From Armatimonadota bacterium (lineage in GTDB: Bacteria > Armatimonadota > Fimbriimonadia > Fimbriimonadales > Fimbriimonadaceae): a DNA stretch of 58,403 bases. The notes below the pieces were generated by a model, which did not search any database, was not told where the DNA came from, and saw nothing but the letters and a program-made list of their open reading frames with translations. Position numbers and translations under genes: made by a program. Where the stretch lies: the NCBI GenBank assembly GCA_020438215.1, contig JAGQUX010000016.1:1-58403 (forward strand). Reading direction: 5' to 3'. Below, piece by piece: positions 34,430-42,592 of this stretch (the first letter of the stretch is position 1; every line of letters starts with the position of its first letter).

Positions 34430-34889
34430 GCCCGTCGCAGCTTTTGCAGACGCCTTCGACTTCAATCGTGATTCGAGATGCTTTGAACCCGAGTGACGAG
34501 AGCTGTTCGCTGAGGTCGGTCATCGCGCAGGGATCAATATCGAGTTCCATAACATTGCCGCAGGTGTCGCAGACAATCATTTCGCTGGCGGAGCCATGTT
34601 CGCCTTCAAGACGGCAAGCCAGATAGCCATCTGAACTCTGGACATAGTGAACGAGATCGAGCTCTCGGAGCACTTTGAGCGTGCGGTAGACGCTGACAAC
34701 ATCGACTTTCTTTCCGGTGAGCGTAACCGCCTCTTGGAGGGCGTAAGCGTTCAGGGGGAGGTCGCTTTGATCGAGTGTTTCCAAAATGGCGATTCGGGGC
34801 GAAGTGATTCGCATTCCGACGCCGCGCAGTTTTTCAATTGCGGCAGATACGAAAGGCGTTTTTTTGACTTTTGAACCGGAATCAGCCAT
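34425..34889 (-). CDS. fur: Fur-family metal/peroxide-responsive repressor
   Basis: 154 aa. The winged-helix domain reads VGMRITSPRIAILETLDQSDLPLNAYAL, then KKVDVVSVYRTLKVLRELDLVHYV. The dimerisation domain has HGSASEMIVCDTCGNVMELD and ends with CKSC. CDTC and CKSC provide the structural zinc site. Whether it is Fur, Zur or PerR cannot be settled by eye, so the symbol is a family label. Convergent with htrA; upstream is a 176-bp intergenic region with a palindromic site. Confidence 0.9.
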   Translation of the reverse strand: MADSGSKVKKTPFVSAAIEKLRGVGMRITSPRIAILETLDQSDLPLNAYALQEAVTLTGKKVDVVSVYRTLKVLRELDLVHYVQSSDGYLACRLEGEHGSASEMIVCDTCGNVMELDIDPCAMTDLSEQLSSLGFKASRITIEVEGVCKSCDGQ

Positions 34890-34989
34890 GTTTTTTAGAT
34901 TTTACACCCTGGATTTCCCATCATTTTTACTTTCCCCCTTGCGTTGGAAGGGATTTCTGAGTCAGACTGAGCTTACTTGAACTCAGGAT

Positions 34990-35031
34990 AGGTTCAATTG
35001 AACTTGAATTTTGATGGAGTTTTGGTACATT
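34990..35031 (+). promoter_or_regulatory. Palindrome-containing promoter of the 35066 gene
   Basis: AGGTTCAATTGAACTT (34990-35005) is the reverse complement of the site at 20903-20918. It overlaps a possible -35 box TTGAAT (35004-35009), 16 nt before a -10-like TACATT (35026-35031). Binding here could repress the 64-aa gene or the divergent fur gene. Confidence 0.45.
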
Positions 35032-35065
35032 ATCTATTCAGCCTAAAAGAGGTTCTATCGGTTCC

Positions 35066-35260
35066 ATGCAGTTTTATAATCTGAAAACCCGATCCCATGT
35101 CGACGTACCGGAGTCTGATGTCAAAAAGACGAAGATGATCCGCAAGACCAAGAACGGTGAGCAAGTTCGCTACGCATTCAAAGCTACCTACCAAGGAAGC
35201 ACCCTGTACAAGTTCGTTAACGAAGCCACCTACAAGGCAACGAACGTACCGGAAGTCTAA
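35066..35260 (+). CDS. Small basic hypothetical protein
   Basis: 64 aa, beginning MQFYNLKTRSHVDVPESDV, rich in Lys and aromatic residues, with no signal peptide or cysteines. It is predicted compact and beta-rich. It has its own promoter-like sequence and a clean terminator at 35283, and base composition like its neighbours, so I regard it as real. It could be a nucleic-acid-binding protein by composition, but I recognise no family. Confidence 0.75.
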   Translation: MQFYNLKTRSHVDVPESDVKKTKMIRKTKNGEQVRYAFKATYQGSTLYKFVNEATYKATNVPEV

Positions 35261-35282
35261 GGTTTCTATTCGATTCGTTTTA

Positions 35283-35318
35283 CTGGGGTTACCAATTGGT
35301 AGCCCCAGTCCTTATTTT
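35283..35318 (+). terminator. Rho-independent terminator
   Basis: CTGGGGTTACC (35283-35293) pairs with GGTAGCCCCAG (35298-35308, one mismatch) and is followed by TCCTTATTTT. Confidence 0.85.
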
Positions 35319-35377
35319 GCTTGCCAGGTTTTTTGCTTACAATTGAACCGAGGGCGCGAAAAAGCGTCACGTCTCAC

Positions 35378-36799
35378 ATGGCCCTGCAATCAGAAAAAGA
35401 GAAAATTGCGCACCTCTTGCGTCGCTTTGGGTTTGGTGCAAGCGAAGCGGAGATGGAGTACTACAGTCAGGGAGGGCTGAAGGGTGCCATCGATAAGCTC
35501 ATCAATTGGGAGAAAGTAGAGCGGGGCGATTTCATCGAGGCGGGTGAACTGGATGAGCGAGGCGGGATTCCCCAGCCACAACTCGCGGTTTTGCATTGGT
35601 ACGGGCGGGCTTTGACAACACAGCGCCCGCTCGAAGAAAAGCTCACGATTTTTTGGCACGACCATTTCGCTACCAGTGCACAGAAAGTGACCTCTGGTAC
35701 GGCCATGTATCAGCACATCAACACGATTAGGGACAACGCGGGGAATTCTTTTATTGATCTGTTGATGGCGGTTAGCAAAGACCCCGCTATGCTTTTCTGG
35801 CTGGATAACCAAGAAAATCTCAAAGACAGGCCGAACGAGAATTTCGCGCGAGAAGTGATGGAGCTTTTCACCCTCAGCGAAGGAAATTACAGCGAAAAGG
35901 ATGTTCTCGAGGCGGCGCGATGCTTTACCGGTTGGACAGTCGGCGTCCGCAGAGGGCAACGAGTTGTTCCGGTTCGTAATGATATCCCTCGCGGCAACTC
36001 GATTTTCTACTTTGACCGCGCGAATCACGATGGCGGTGAGAAGCAACTCCTCGGGAATAAAGGTGACTTTGATGGTGAAGACATTGTCGGCATCCTTTGT
36101 GGTCACCCGATGACTGCGAAATACATCACCAAGAAAATGTGGGAATTCTTTGTATACAAGAATCCAGAACCCGCAATTGTTGAGCGGCTCGCGGGCTCGT
36201 TCCGAAATTCTGGGCTCAATATCCGGCGTCTGGTGCGGGACATCATGGAATCTCCGGAGTTCTATTCCGAGAAGGCAGAACGCAAGCTGATCAAAAATCC
36301 AATCGATTTCTGCATGTCCACGGCGAGACAGCTTGGGATTGGTTCAATTGTTACTCAAGGGTTGAGCCAAGCAGAAGATTTCCGTGGTAAGCGTCGTGCA
36401 CTTGGCCCAGCTGGGCAGCTTGCTCAAGCAACTGACACAATGGGCATGCGATTGATGTATCCGCCGGACGTCGCGGGCTGGGATTGGCATGAGGCGTGGA
36501 TTTCCACCGCCACGATGGTTGAGCGTGTAAAGTGGGCGGATCGTGTATTCCCAGCAAACGGACAGGGAATTGCCGTCATCAACAACATGCTTGGCGGACC
36601 GGCGACCCCAGATGTGCTGGTTGATAAGATGATTTCTGTATTGGATGTCAACCTGCCCGATTCTAAGGTCAAAGTGTTGCGGGAATCGGCGGTGAAAACT
36701 GCAGGTGGAACTGGCCCGATTCGGCCCCAGCAATTGGCTCGTGTGGCGAATGGTGTTGCACGACTGATTTTCGGTAGTCCTGAATTTCAGTACGCATAA
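35378..36799 (+). CDS. DUF1800 family protein
   Basis: 473 aa from ATG 35378; the open frame extends 57 nt upstream without conserved content. It shows the DUF1800 pattern: HLLRRFGFGAS, FWHDHFATS, NPAMLFWLDN-like KDPAMLFWLDNQEN, NENFAREVMELFTLSEGNYSE, DVLEAARCFTGWT, IFGSPEFQYA at the end. DUF1800 genes often sit next to DUF1501 genes in secreted-enzyme systems; none is here. No signal peptide is obvious. Function unknown. Confidence 0.85.
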   Translation: MALQSEKEKIAHLLRRFGFGASEAEMEYYSQGGLKGAIDKLINWEKVERGDFIEAGELDERGGIPQPQLAVLHWYGRALTTQRPLEEKLTIFWHDHFATSAQKVTSGTAMYQHINTIRDNAGNSFIDLLMAVSKDPAMLFWLDNQENLKDRPNENFAREVMELFTLSEGNYSEKDVLEAARCFTGWTVGVRRGQRVVPVRNDIPRGNSIFYFDRANHDGGEKQLLGNKGDFDGEDIVGILCGHPMTAKYITKKMWEFFVYKNPEPAIVERLAGSFRNSGLNIRRLVRDIMESPEFYSEKAERKLIKNPIDFCMSTARQLGIGSIVTQGLSQAEDFRGKRRALGPAGQLAQATDTMGMRLMYPPDVAGWDWHEAWISTATMVERVKWADRVFPANGQGIAVINNMLGGPATPDVLVDKMISVLDVNLPDSKVKVLRESAVKTAGGTGPIRPQQLARVANGVARLIFGSPEFQYA

Positions 36800-36818
36800 A
36801 TGCGGAACCCAAGCTCAG

Positions 36819-36850
36819 ATTCGGGCTCATCGGTAAAATTGAGCCCGAAT
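36819..36850 (+). promoter_or_regulatory. Inverted repeat abutting the tyrS start codon
   Basis: ATTCGGGCTCA (36819-36829) and TGAGCCCGAAT (36840-36850) form a perfect 11-bp stem with a 10-nt spacer that contains a -10-like TAAAAT. The right arm ends one base before the tyrS ATG and no Shine-Dalgarno sequence is present. It could be an operator over the promoter, a translation-blocking hairpin, or a terminator of the DUF1800 gene lacking a T-tract. Confidence 0.55.
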
Positions 36851-36851
36851 T

Positions 36852-38048
36852 ATGACAATTGACGAGCAGTTGGAATTACTCCGCCGTGGCACGACGGAGA
36901 TTATCAGCGAAGAGGATCTGAAGACAAAACTCCAGTCAGGTCGCCCGCTTCGCGTCAAGCTCGGGGTGGACCCGACAGCTGCTCATGTTACGCTTGGCTG
37001 GGCGGTTGTACTTCGAAAGCTCCGCGACTTTCAGAAGCTTGGGCACACCGCTTGCCTCATTATTGGCGATTTCACCGCCATGATCGGCGACCCCAGCGGG
37101 AAAAGTAAGACCCGTAAGCAACTCACTCGCGAGGAAGTTCAGGCGAATGTCGATGCCGTCAGCGAGCAGTTCTACAAGATTCTTGATCCAGAAAAAACGG
37201 AGATTTACTTCAATAAAGACTGGCTTGGCAAAATGAATTTCGAGGATGTCATTCGGCTGTGTTCGCGGTACACCGTCGCACGCATTATGGAGCGGGATGA
37301 TTTCACCAAACGGTTCACAAATCACGAGCCGATTGCAATGCACGAAATCCTGTACCCGCTCTGCCAAGGAATGGATTCGGTGGAGATCAATGCCGATGTC
37401 GAACTCGGCGGCACAGATCAGAAATTCAACAATTTGGTTGGACGCACGCTGATGTCGCAGTACGAGCAAGAGCCGCAGATTGTGATGCTTTGTCCGCTCC
37501 TGGTTGGTACAGATGGCACGGAGAAGATGTCTCAGTCGCTGGGCAACTACGTCAGCATCATCGACGAGCCTAACGACATGTTTGGCAAGACAATGTCCAT
37601 CCCAGATAGCCTGATTGCGAACTGGTTTGAACTCTGCACTGATGTCCCGATGGACGAAGTTGGTGCAATGCTCGCTGATGGTAAGAACCCGCGCGACGCA
37701 AAGATTCGCCTTGCGAAAGAGATCGTTGCTTTGTATCACGACCAGGATGCGGCGGACGCGGCGGAGCAGTATTTCATCGACACCTTCAGCAAGCGGCAGC
37801 AGCCAGTCGACGCAGAGGAAGTGTCTATTCCTGACCAATTGGTGGAAGATGGGGAAGTCTCGCTGGCGGCTCTCATTGCCGGCCTGGATCTCGCTGAGAG
37901 CAATGGCAAAGCCAAGAACTTGATCAAACAGGGGGCGGTGGCTTTGGATGGCGAAAAGGTGTCCGATGTGGGCGCACGGTACGCAGTGAGCGACCTATTC
38001 GGCAAGGTACTTAAGGTCGGGAAGCACCAGTTCCGTAAGCTCACTTGA
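36852..38048 (+). CDS. tyrS: Tyrosyl-tRNA synthetase
   Basis: 398 aa. The class I HIGH-equivalent is HVTLGW within KLGVDPTAAHVTLGWAVVLRKL, and the KMSKS-equivalent is KMSQS (GTEKMSQSLGNYVS). A C-terminal S4 RNA-binding domain follows (KNLIKQGAVALDGEKVSDVGA). Length and the GDPSGKSKTRKQLT motif place it in the TyrRZ-like branch. It charges tRNA-Tyr in the cytoplasm. ATG 36852 fits the family N-terminus (MTIDEQLELLRRGTTEIISE). The hairpin directly before it suggests special regulation. Confidence 0.97.
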   Translation: MTIDEQLELLRRGTTEIISEEDLKTKLQSGRPLRVKLGVDPTAAHVTLGWAVVLRKLRDFQKLGHTACLIIGDFTAMIGDPSGKSKTRKQLTREEVQANVDAVSEQFYKILDPEKTEIYFNKDWLGKMNFEDVIRLCSRYTVARIMERDDFTKRFTNHEPIAMHEILYPLCQGMDSVEINADVELGGTDQKFNNLVGRTLMSQYEQEPQIVMLCPLLVGTDGTEKMSQSLGNYVSIIDEPNDMFGKTMSIPDSLIANWFELCTDVPMDEVGAMLADGKNPRDAKIRLAKEIVALYHDQDAADAAEQYFIDTFSKRQQPVDAEEVSIPDQLVEDGEVSLAALIAGLDLAESNGKAKNLIKQGAVALDGEKVSDVGARYAVSDLFGKVLKVGKHQFRKLT

Positions 38049-38115
38049 GCCCACGGAAAAACCAAGGGTCCTAGAGAATCTCAACCCTGAACCTTAGAAA
38101 TTCGTCAAATAAGTG

Positions 38116-38394
38116 ATGCAAAATTCATCATTGGCGAAACGATCCACTCCTTGGGGTGCCATTTTCTCATTTTTGGCGGCCATTTTCTATGGCGTCTCGC
38201 CAATCGACTTGCTTCCGGATTTGATTCCGATTATCGGGCTGGCAGATGATGCCGTCGCGGTGCCGCTTCTGATTGTCTACGGGATTGTTCTGTACAACCG
38301 AGGCAGAAAACCAGGGAGCGCACCCAAGCAGGTGATCGAAACCCAGCCGGTGGAACCTCATATTCCCGGTAGTTACGAAGAAGCCGCTTTCTAA
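38116..38394 (+). CDS. DUF1232 (YkvA-like) small membrane protein
   Basis: 92 aa from ATG 38116 (GTG 38113 also possible). GVSPIDLLPDLIPIIGLADD is the DUF1232 signature, a helical hairpin in the membrane, followed by another helix (AVAVPLLIVYGIVLY) and a polar tail. Function unknown in general. Its TAA overlaps the TAG of the convergent ftsY gene. Confidence 0.88.
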   Translation: MQNSSLAKRSTPWGAIFSFLAAIFYGVSPIDLLPDLIPIIGLADDAVAVPLLIVYGIVLYNRGRKPGSAPKQVIETQPVEPHIPGSYEEAAF

Positions 38395-39263
38395 TCCGCG
38401 AAGAGCTTTTCGGCGAAGAAGTCAGCATCGAAGTCGCGCAGGTCTTCGGCTTTCTCTCCGAGCCCGATGAGCTTGACGGGAATTCCAAACCGTTCATAGA
38501 TTCCAATCAGTGCCCCGCCTCTTGCTGTGCCATCGAGCTTAGTGAGAGCGAGGGCACTGACTTTTGCCGCTCCGGTGAACTCTTCGGCTTGGCGGAGGGC
38601 ATTCTGACCTGTGTTGGCATCCAGCACCAAGATCACCTCATCTGCTGGGCGTCCAAGAGCTTTCTCAACGACATTAGCGACCTTGCTGAGTTCTGCCATG
38701 AGGCTGGCTTTGGTGTGCTGACGTCCAGCTGTATCGGCAAGCACGAAGTCCGCACCACGTGCCTTGGCGGCATTGATCGCATCGAAGAGGACACTGGCAG
38801 GGTCGGAGCCAGGCTGGGCGCGCACGATCTCGGCACCAGATCGCTCTGACCAGATTTCAAGTTGCTCCACAGCGGCGGCCCGAAAGGTGTCCCCGGCAGC
38901 AAGGATGACTTTGCGCCCCTCTTTCACAAGCCGGGTCGCGAGCTTGCCGATGGTGGTGGTTTTGCCTACGCCATTCACGCCGACAAAGAGATAAACGGTC
39001 GGTGGGAAGTTGCGGAAGAGGATGTGCTTGCCTGGTTGGGAGAATCGGGTCTTGATGGATTCTTTCAGCCGTTCTTTGATGCCTTCAGGAGTGTTGACTT
39101 TTTCCTCGCGCACGGCTTGACGGAGCTCTTCTAGGATTTCTTCAACGATGCTGATGGGGGTATCGGCCTGGAGGAGCGCTTCTTCGAGTTCCTCGTACAG
39201 TTCGTCGTCTATGACCCCGCGACCGAGCATTCGGTCGACACGTTGCATCAAGCCTTTGAACAT
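38391..39263 (-). CDS. ftsY: Signal recognition particle receptor FtsY
   Basis: 290 aa covering the N (helical) and G domains. GTPase motifs are GVNGVGKTTTIGKLA (G1), DTAGRQHT (G3) and TKLDGTARGG (G4 region); LGEKAEDLRDFDADFFAEKLF is at the C-terminus. It docks the SRP-ribosome complex at the membrane. No acidic N-terminal A-domain is present, so this is a short form, common outside Proteobacteria. Confidence 0.96.
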   Translation of the reverse strand: MFKGLMQRVDRMLGRGVIDDELYEELEEALLQADTPISIVEEILEELRQAVREEKVNTPEGIKERLKESIKTRFSQPGKHILFRNFPPTVYLFVGVNGVGKTTTIGKLATRLVKEGRKVILAAGDTFRAAAVEQLEIWSERSGAEIVRAQPGSDPASVLFDAINAAKARGADFVLADTAGRQHTKASLMAELSKVANVVEKALGRPADEVILVLDANTGQNALRQAEEFTGAAKVSALALTKLDGTARGGALIGIYERFGIPVKLIGLGEKAEDLRDFDADFFAEKLFAD

Positions 39264-39292
39264 GAGCGTTTAGAGTATGGCAGTCCCCAGCT

Positions 39293-40210
39293 TTAGTTCA
39301 GGACTCGCAGCTCGTTCATCGGCTTCTGCGGTTGGATTTTGGCAAGCCGCTCAGCCATGACTTTCTCGCTGAACGCGATGGCGTTGTAGCTGGATCGTAT
39401 AAACGGGCCGCTTGCTACGAAGATGAAGCCCATTTCTTCGCCGATCTTCTCGTACTCGGCAAATGCATCGGGGTGGATGTACTCGACAACCGGGAGGTGC
39501 TTCATGGTTGGGCGGAGGTATTGCCCGATGGTGATGGCATCTACTCCGATCTCGCGCAGGTCTTCCAGAGTCTTGAGAACTTCGTCTTTTGTTTCGCCAA
39601 GGCCAAGCATGATGCCGGACTTGGTGTAGATCGCCGGATCAATCTCCTTGACCATCTCCAGAACGCGCATTGTGCGGTCGTATTTGGCCTGTGGGCGTAC
39701 GATCGTATGAAGTCGCTCTACTGTTTCGATGTTGTGATTGTAAATCTCAGGCTTAGCGGCACAGACGGTGCGGATGCACTCTTCATCGCCTTTGAAGTCG
39801 GGAGTCAGGATTTCAACAATGACGTGGGGGAGTTCTTTGTGTAGAGCCTCAATGGTTTTGGCGAATTGACCGGCCCCCTGGTCTTTCAGGTCGTCGCGGG
39901 CAACGGAGGTGACAACCACATGTTTGAGCCCCAACTCCTTGGTGGCGTGAGCCACGTTGATTGGCTCCAGGGCATCTAACTCTTCGCCCTTGCCGACCTT
40001 GATCGCGCAGAATCCGCAGGATCGGGTGCAGGTGTTCCCCAGGATCATGAATGTGGCGGTCTTTTTGCTCCAGCATTCGGGCATGTTGGGGCAACGCGCC
40101 GATTCACAGACAGTGTGGAGATTTTTGCTCCGCATCATCTGCTGGACTTCGTTGATCGTGTCCGGTCGCGGGAGGCGGATGGTAAGCCACTCAGGGAGAC
40201 GCTGCGCCAT
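39293..40210 (-). CDS. lipA: Lipoyl synthase
   Basis: 305 aa radical-SAM enzyme inserting two sulfurs into octanoyl groups on lipoyl domains. The auxiliary cluster ligands are C35, C40 and C46 (CESARCPNMPEC). The radical-SAM triad is C61, C65 and C68 (CTRSCGFC). NHNIETV, ETKDEV and a C-terminal RSSYNA serine motif complete the signature. It lies 29 nt upstream of ftsY on the same strand, probably co-transcribed. Confidence 0.97.
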   Translation of the reverse strand: MAQRLPEWLTIRLPRPDTINEVQQMMRSKNLHTVCESARCPNMPECWSKKTATFMILGNTCTRSCGFCAIKVGKGEELDALEPINVAHATKELGLKHVVVTSVARDDLKDQGAGQFAKTIEALHKELPHVIVEILTPDFKGDEECIRTVCAAKPEIYNHNIETVERLHTIVRPQAKYDRTMRVLEMVKEIDPAIYTKSGIMLGLGETKDEVLKTLEDLREIGVDAITIGQYLRPTMKHLPVVEYIHPDAFAEYEKIGEEMGFIFVASGPFIRSSYNAIAFSEKVMAERLAKIQPQKPMNELRVLN

Positions 40211-40320
40211 TAGTGTCTAGTTTATCTGAGCTTGAGTTCGGGACCCGTGAGAGGAATTGCTTGTCCTATTGAACTTTTGGGGCTGATTCCGCCCCATAAT
40301 CTGTAGTAGAGAGCAAGACG

Positions 40321-41343
40321 ATGATTTCTTTCTTTGTTGCCCAAGTCGCGCCGCACCCACTCCCGAGAGTGCACTGGGAGCCAATCAATGAGACACCGCC
40401 ACCATTGAAAATCCAGACCGTCGCCAATGCAGACAAAACTTGGAGCATCCAAGTTGGCGACAAGTTCTATAGCGTCAATTACTACCCATCAACGGACAAA
40501 TCCTGGCGAAAATCCATTGACAACAAGTTCTGGTTTATCACCGTCGAACGCGCAAATTTGATCGAAAAGATGCACAAGTGGGCGATGGGGATGATCGTTT
40601 TTTACAACGGTGAGTTGTGGGATTTCCTACCGAGTGGAGCCGAGGAGTTTCGCCAAATAGAGGCGGTTTCACAGGAGGGAGAACTTATTGAGGAAAAGGA
40701 AGTTCATCCTTACAATTCCATCTCTCAGTATGAGGTTTCATTTTGGAAGTCCAGCCACGAAAAAGCGGATAAAGTTTTCCCAGATCGTCAGTTTTACAAA
40801 TTGCTCGGCAAGGATTCAGTTTTGGGTTACCGCCGCGTGAATGACTACGAGTGGACGGTCACAAATCTGCGCGGGCAAACGGATTTAGACGATCCCGTAA
40901 GTTATTTGTCGGAGACGCATGGAGGACGAACTTACTATGCCAAACCTGATCCTGCGTCCCAATTTTCTCCTCGATTTCAGTTGTTTGAATTGCCCGCTAG
41001 TCCAAGGAGTGTCGCTACCGCAAAAATGTATGCGGAAGGGCTCTTTTCTGGGTTGATCCTCGGACCAAATCGAACGTATTTACATACACTTCCATCGTGC
41101 TTGGTTCCCTATCCTCTTTATTACGAGATCGTCATCGGTGGTATTGAATTCGATTATCTTCAGGTGATCCAACACCTTAACCTTCCGCCGGATGTTGTGC
41201 CGCACCACTTTGAAAAAGGGAAGCTCATCTTTGTTTCCCACAACGAGGCATTCCGGTATGGAAAGCCAGCAAGAGCCGGAGAACTCTCAATAGAGGGAGT
41301 GACTCCAGGATTCAAAGCAACTTCAAGCACAGTTTCTCGGTAA
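40321..41343 (+). CDS. Hypothetical protein, lineage-specific
   Basis: 340 aa; not recognised. It starts MISFFVAQVAPHPLPRVHWEP, where a very short hydrophobic N-terminus may be a signal peptide of the minimal kind seen in several neighbours (MxxLxxA...Q). The body is aromatic-rich and probably all-beta. It lies 10 nt before the beta-lactamase-fold hydrolase gene and may share its transcript. Similar N-terminal style recurs at 42593, 43828, 50679, 51843 and 56438. Confidence 0.7.
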   Translation: MISFFVAQVAPHPLPRVHWEPINETPPPLKIQTVANADKTWSIQVGDKFYSVNYYPSTDKSWRKSIDNKFWFITVERANLIEKMHKWAMGMIVFYNGELWDFLPSGAEEFRQIEAVSQEGELIEEKEVHPYNSISQYEVSFWKSSHEKADKVFPDRQFYKLLGKDSVLGYRRVNDYEWTVTNLRGQTDLDDPVSYLSETHGGRTYYAKPDPASQFSPRFQLFELPASPRSVATAKMYAEGLFSGLILGPNRTYLHTLPSCLVPYPLYYEIVIGGIEFDYLQVIQHLNLPPDVVPHHFEKGKLIFVSHNEAFRYGKPARAGELSIEGVTPGFKATSSTVSR

Positions 41344-41352
41344 ATTAGAGCA

Positions 41353-42375
41353 ATGCTCAGTTCAATCGTTGCAACCCTCGTCCTGACCCAGCAGATGACG
41401 CAATCCAGCCGCGTCACCGATGCGGTGGAAGCCTATATGAAGGAACAGCCCGCCGTGGGAATGTCGGTGGTGGTGATGGAAAAGGGGCAGAGGGTTTACA
41501 GCAAAGGGTTTGGCTGGCAAGACCGCGAAAACAAGATTGCCGCCACCCCAATGACGCGATTCCGGTTGGCGAGCATCAGTAAGTCAGTGACGGCAGTGGG
41601 GGCGATGCGCCTTGTTGAGCAAGGCAAACTGAATCTGGACGAAGACATTCGCAAGTACGTCCCTGAATGGCCGGATAAGGGCGTGAAGATCACGCTCCGC
41701 CAGTTGATGAGCCACATGTCCGGCGTGCGGCACTACCAAACGGGGAAAACAGGCGCGTTTTATACTCAAATGACAATGGCGGAAGCGGTGAAGACTTTCT
41801 CGAATGACCCACTCATCCACAAGCCCGGCGAGACATACGATTACTCCACTCACGCCTTTACAGTTGTGGCGCGGGCGATTGAAACGGCCAGCGGGCAAGA
41901 CTTCGCGACTTATATGCGCTCAGTGACCAAGCTGGCAGGCGCAGAAACCTTAGTCTGCGAAACACAAGGGAGCGCATGGCCAGCGGCGCGATCTCGGCAT
42001 TATGTGAAGGTAGGGGAAAAAGCCAATGCCTCCACTAAGACAGAGAACCTCAGTTGGAAATATGGCGGCGGCGGCTTTGAATCTACCGCGGTTGATCTTG
42101 CTCAGTTTGGTCAAGCGGTGCTGGATGGCAAGATGATGAAGCCAACAACTCGCAACGAAATGTGGAAGAAGCAAACTCCGGAAGGGCAGTCGAGCTATGG
42201 GCTGGGTTGGGGAGTCACTGCGAATCGTCGCCAGCACAGCGGCTCACAGCAGGGCGCGGCTACCTATTTGATGATCAATGAAAAGGAGAAAATCGTGGTT
42301 TGCGTGATGATCAACACCTCCGGAGTGCCGGTTGGTGGGCTCACCGACACGATCATGAAAATTTACGGCGGGTAG
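41353..42375 (+). CDS. Serine hydrolase, class C beta-lactamase / LACTB-like
   Basis: 340 aa. An N-terminal hydrophobic stretch (MLSSIVATLVLTQQ) suggests export. The SxxK catalytic motif is SISKS in FRLASISKSVTAVGAMRLVEQGKL; YDYSTHAF supplies the YxN/YS-equivalent and HSGSQQGA the third-motif region. DEDIRKYVPEWP and LRQLMSHMSGVRHY are typical of the LACTB/esterase branch. It probably acts on peptides or esters in the envelope rather than conferring drug resistance. Confidence 0.9.
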   Translation: MLSSIVATLVLTQQMTQSSRVTDAVEAYMKEQPAVGMSVVVMEKGQRVYSKGFGWQDRENKIAATPMTRFRLASISKSVTAVGAMRLVEQGKLNLDEDIRKYVPEWPDKGVKITLRQLMSHMSGVRHYQTGKTGAFYTQMTMAEAVKTFSNDPLIHKPGETYDYSTHAFTVVARAIETASGQDFATYMRSVTKLAGAETLVCETQGSAWPAARSRHYVKVGEKANASTKTENLSWKYGGGGFESTAVDLAQFGQAVLDGKMMKPTTRNEMWKKQTPEGQSSYGLGWGVTANRRQHSGSQQGAATYLMINEKEKIVVCVMINTSGVPVGGLTDTIMKIYGG

Positions 42376-42426
42376 TTCAGTCTCACCTGCCCAATGCCGG
42401 GTTGGGATACAATCAACCCACCACGA

Positions 42427-42500
42427 GCGGGCGTAGCTTAATGGTAAAGCTCCAGCCTTCCAAGCTGGCCACGTGAGTTCGATTCTCATCGCCCGCTCCA
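42427..42500 (+). tRNA. tRNA-Gly (anticodon TCC)
   Basis: GCGGGCG (42427-42433) pairs with CGCCCGC (42490-42496). The anticodon stem CCAGC/GCTGG encloses loop CTTCCAA with TCC at 42459-42461. The T-loop TTCGATT is present, and CCA is encoded at 42498-42500. Confidence 0.97.
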
Positions 42501-42592
42501 AACCCTCCTTCAAAACTGTGAGCCCGTTTTGGCGTCTTGCTCTCTAGTTCATTCTAAAATCTCAACAGGATTTGCATTGAATTAGGAACCAT

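Noticed and set aside
36936-37838. 300-codon open frame antisense to tyrS
   Set aside because: It mirrors the codon structure of tyrS, which has full family motifs; the antisense product resembles nothing and lacks a start signal.
26800-38095. AACCTTA-like strings before 26884, 28129 and 38116 as a shared promoter
   Set aside because: Distance to possible -10 boxes is inconsistent among the three, so no promoter class can be supported.
42244-42513. 89-codon minus-strand ORF reading RIELTWPAWKAGALPLSYA
   Set aside because: It is the familiar spurious translation of the antisense of a tRNA gene (tRNA-Gly TCC).
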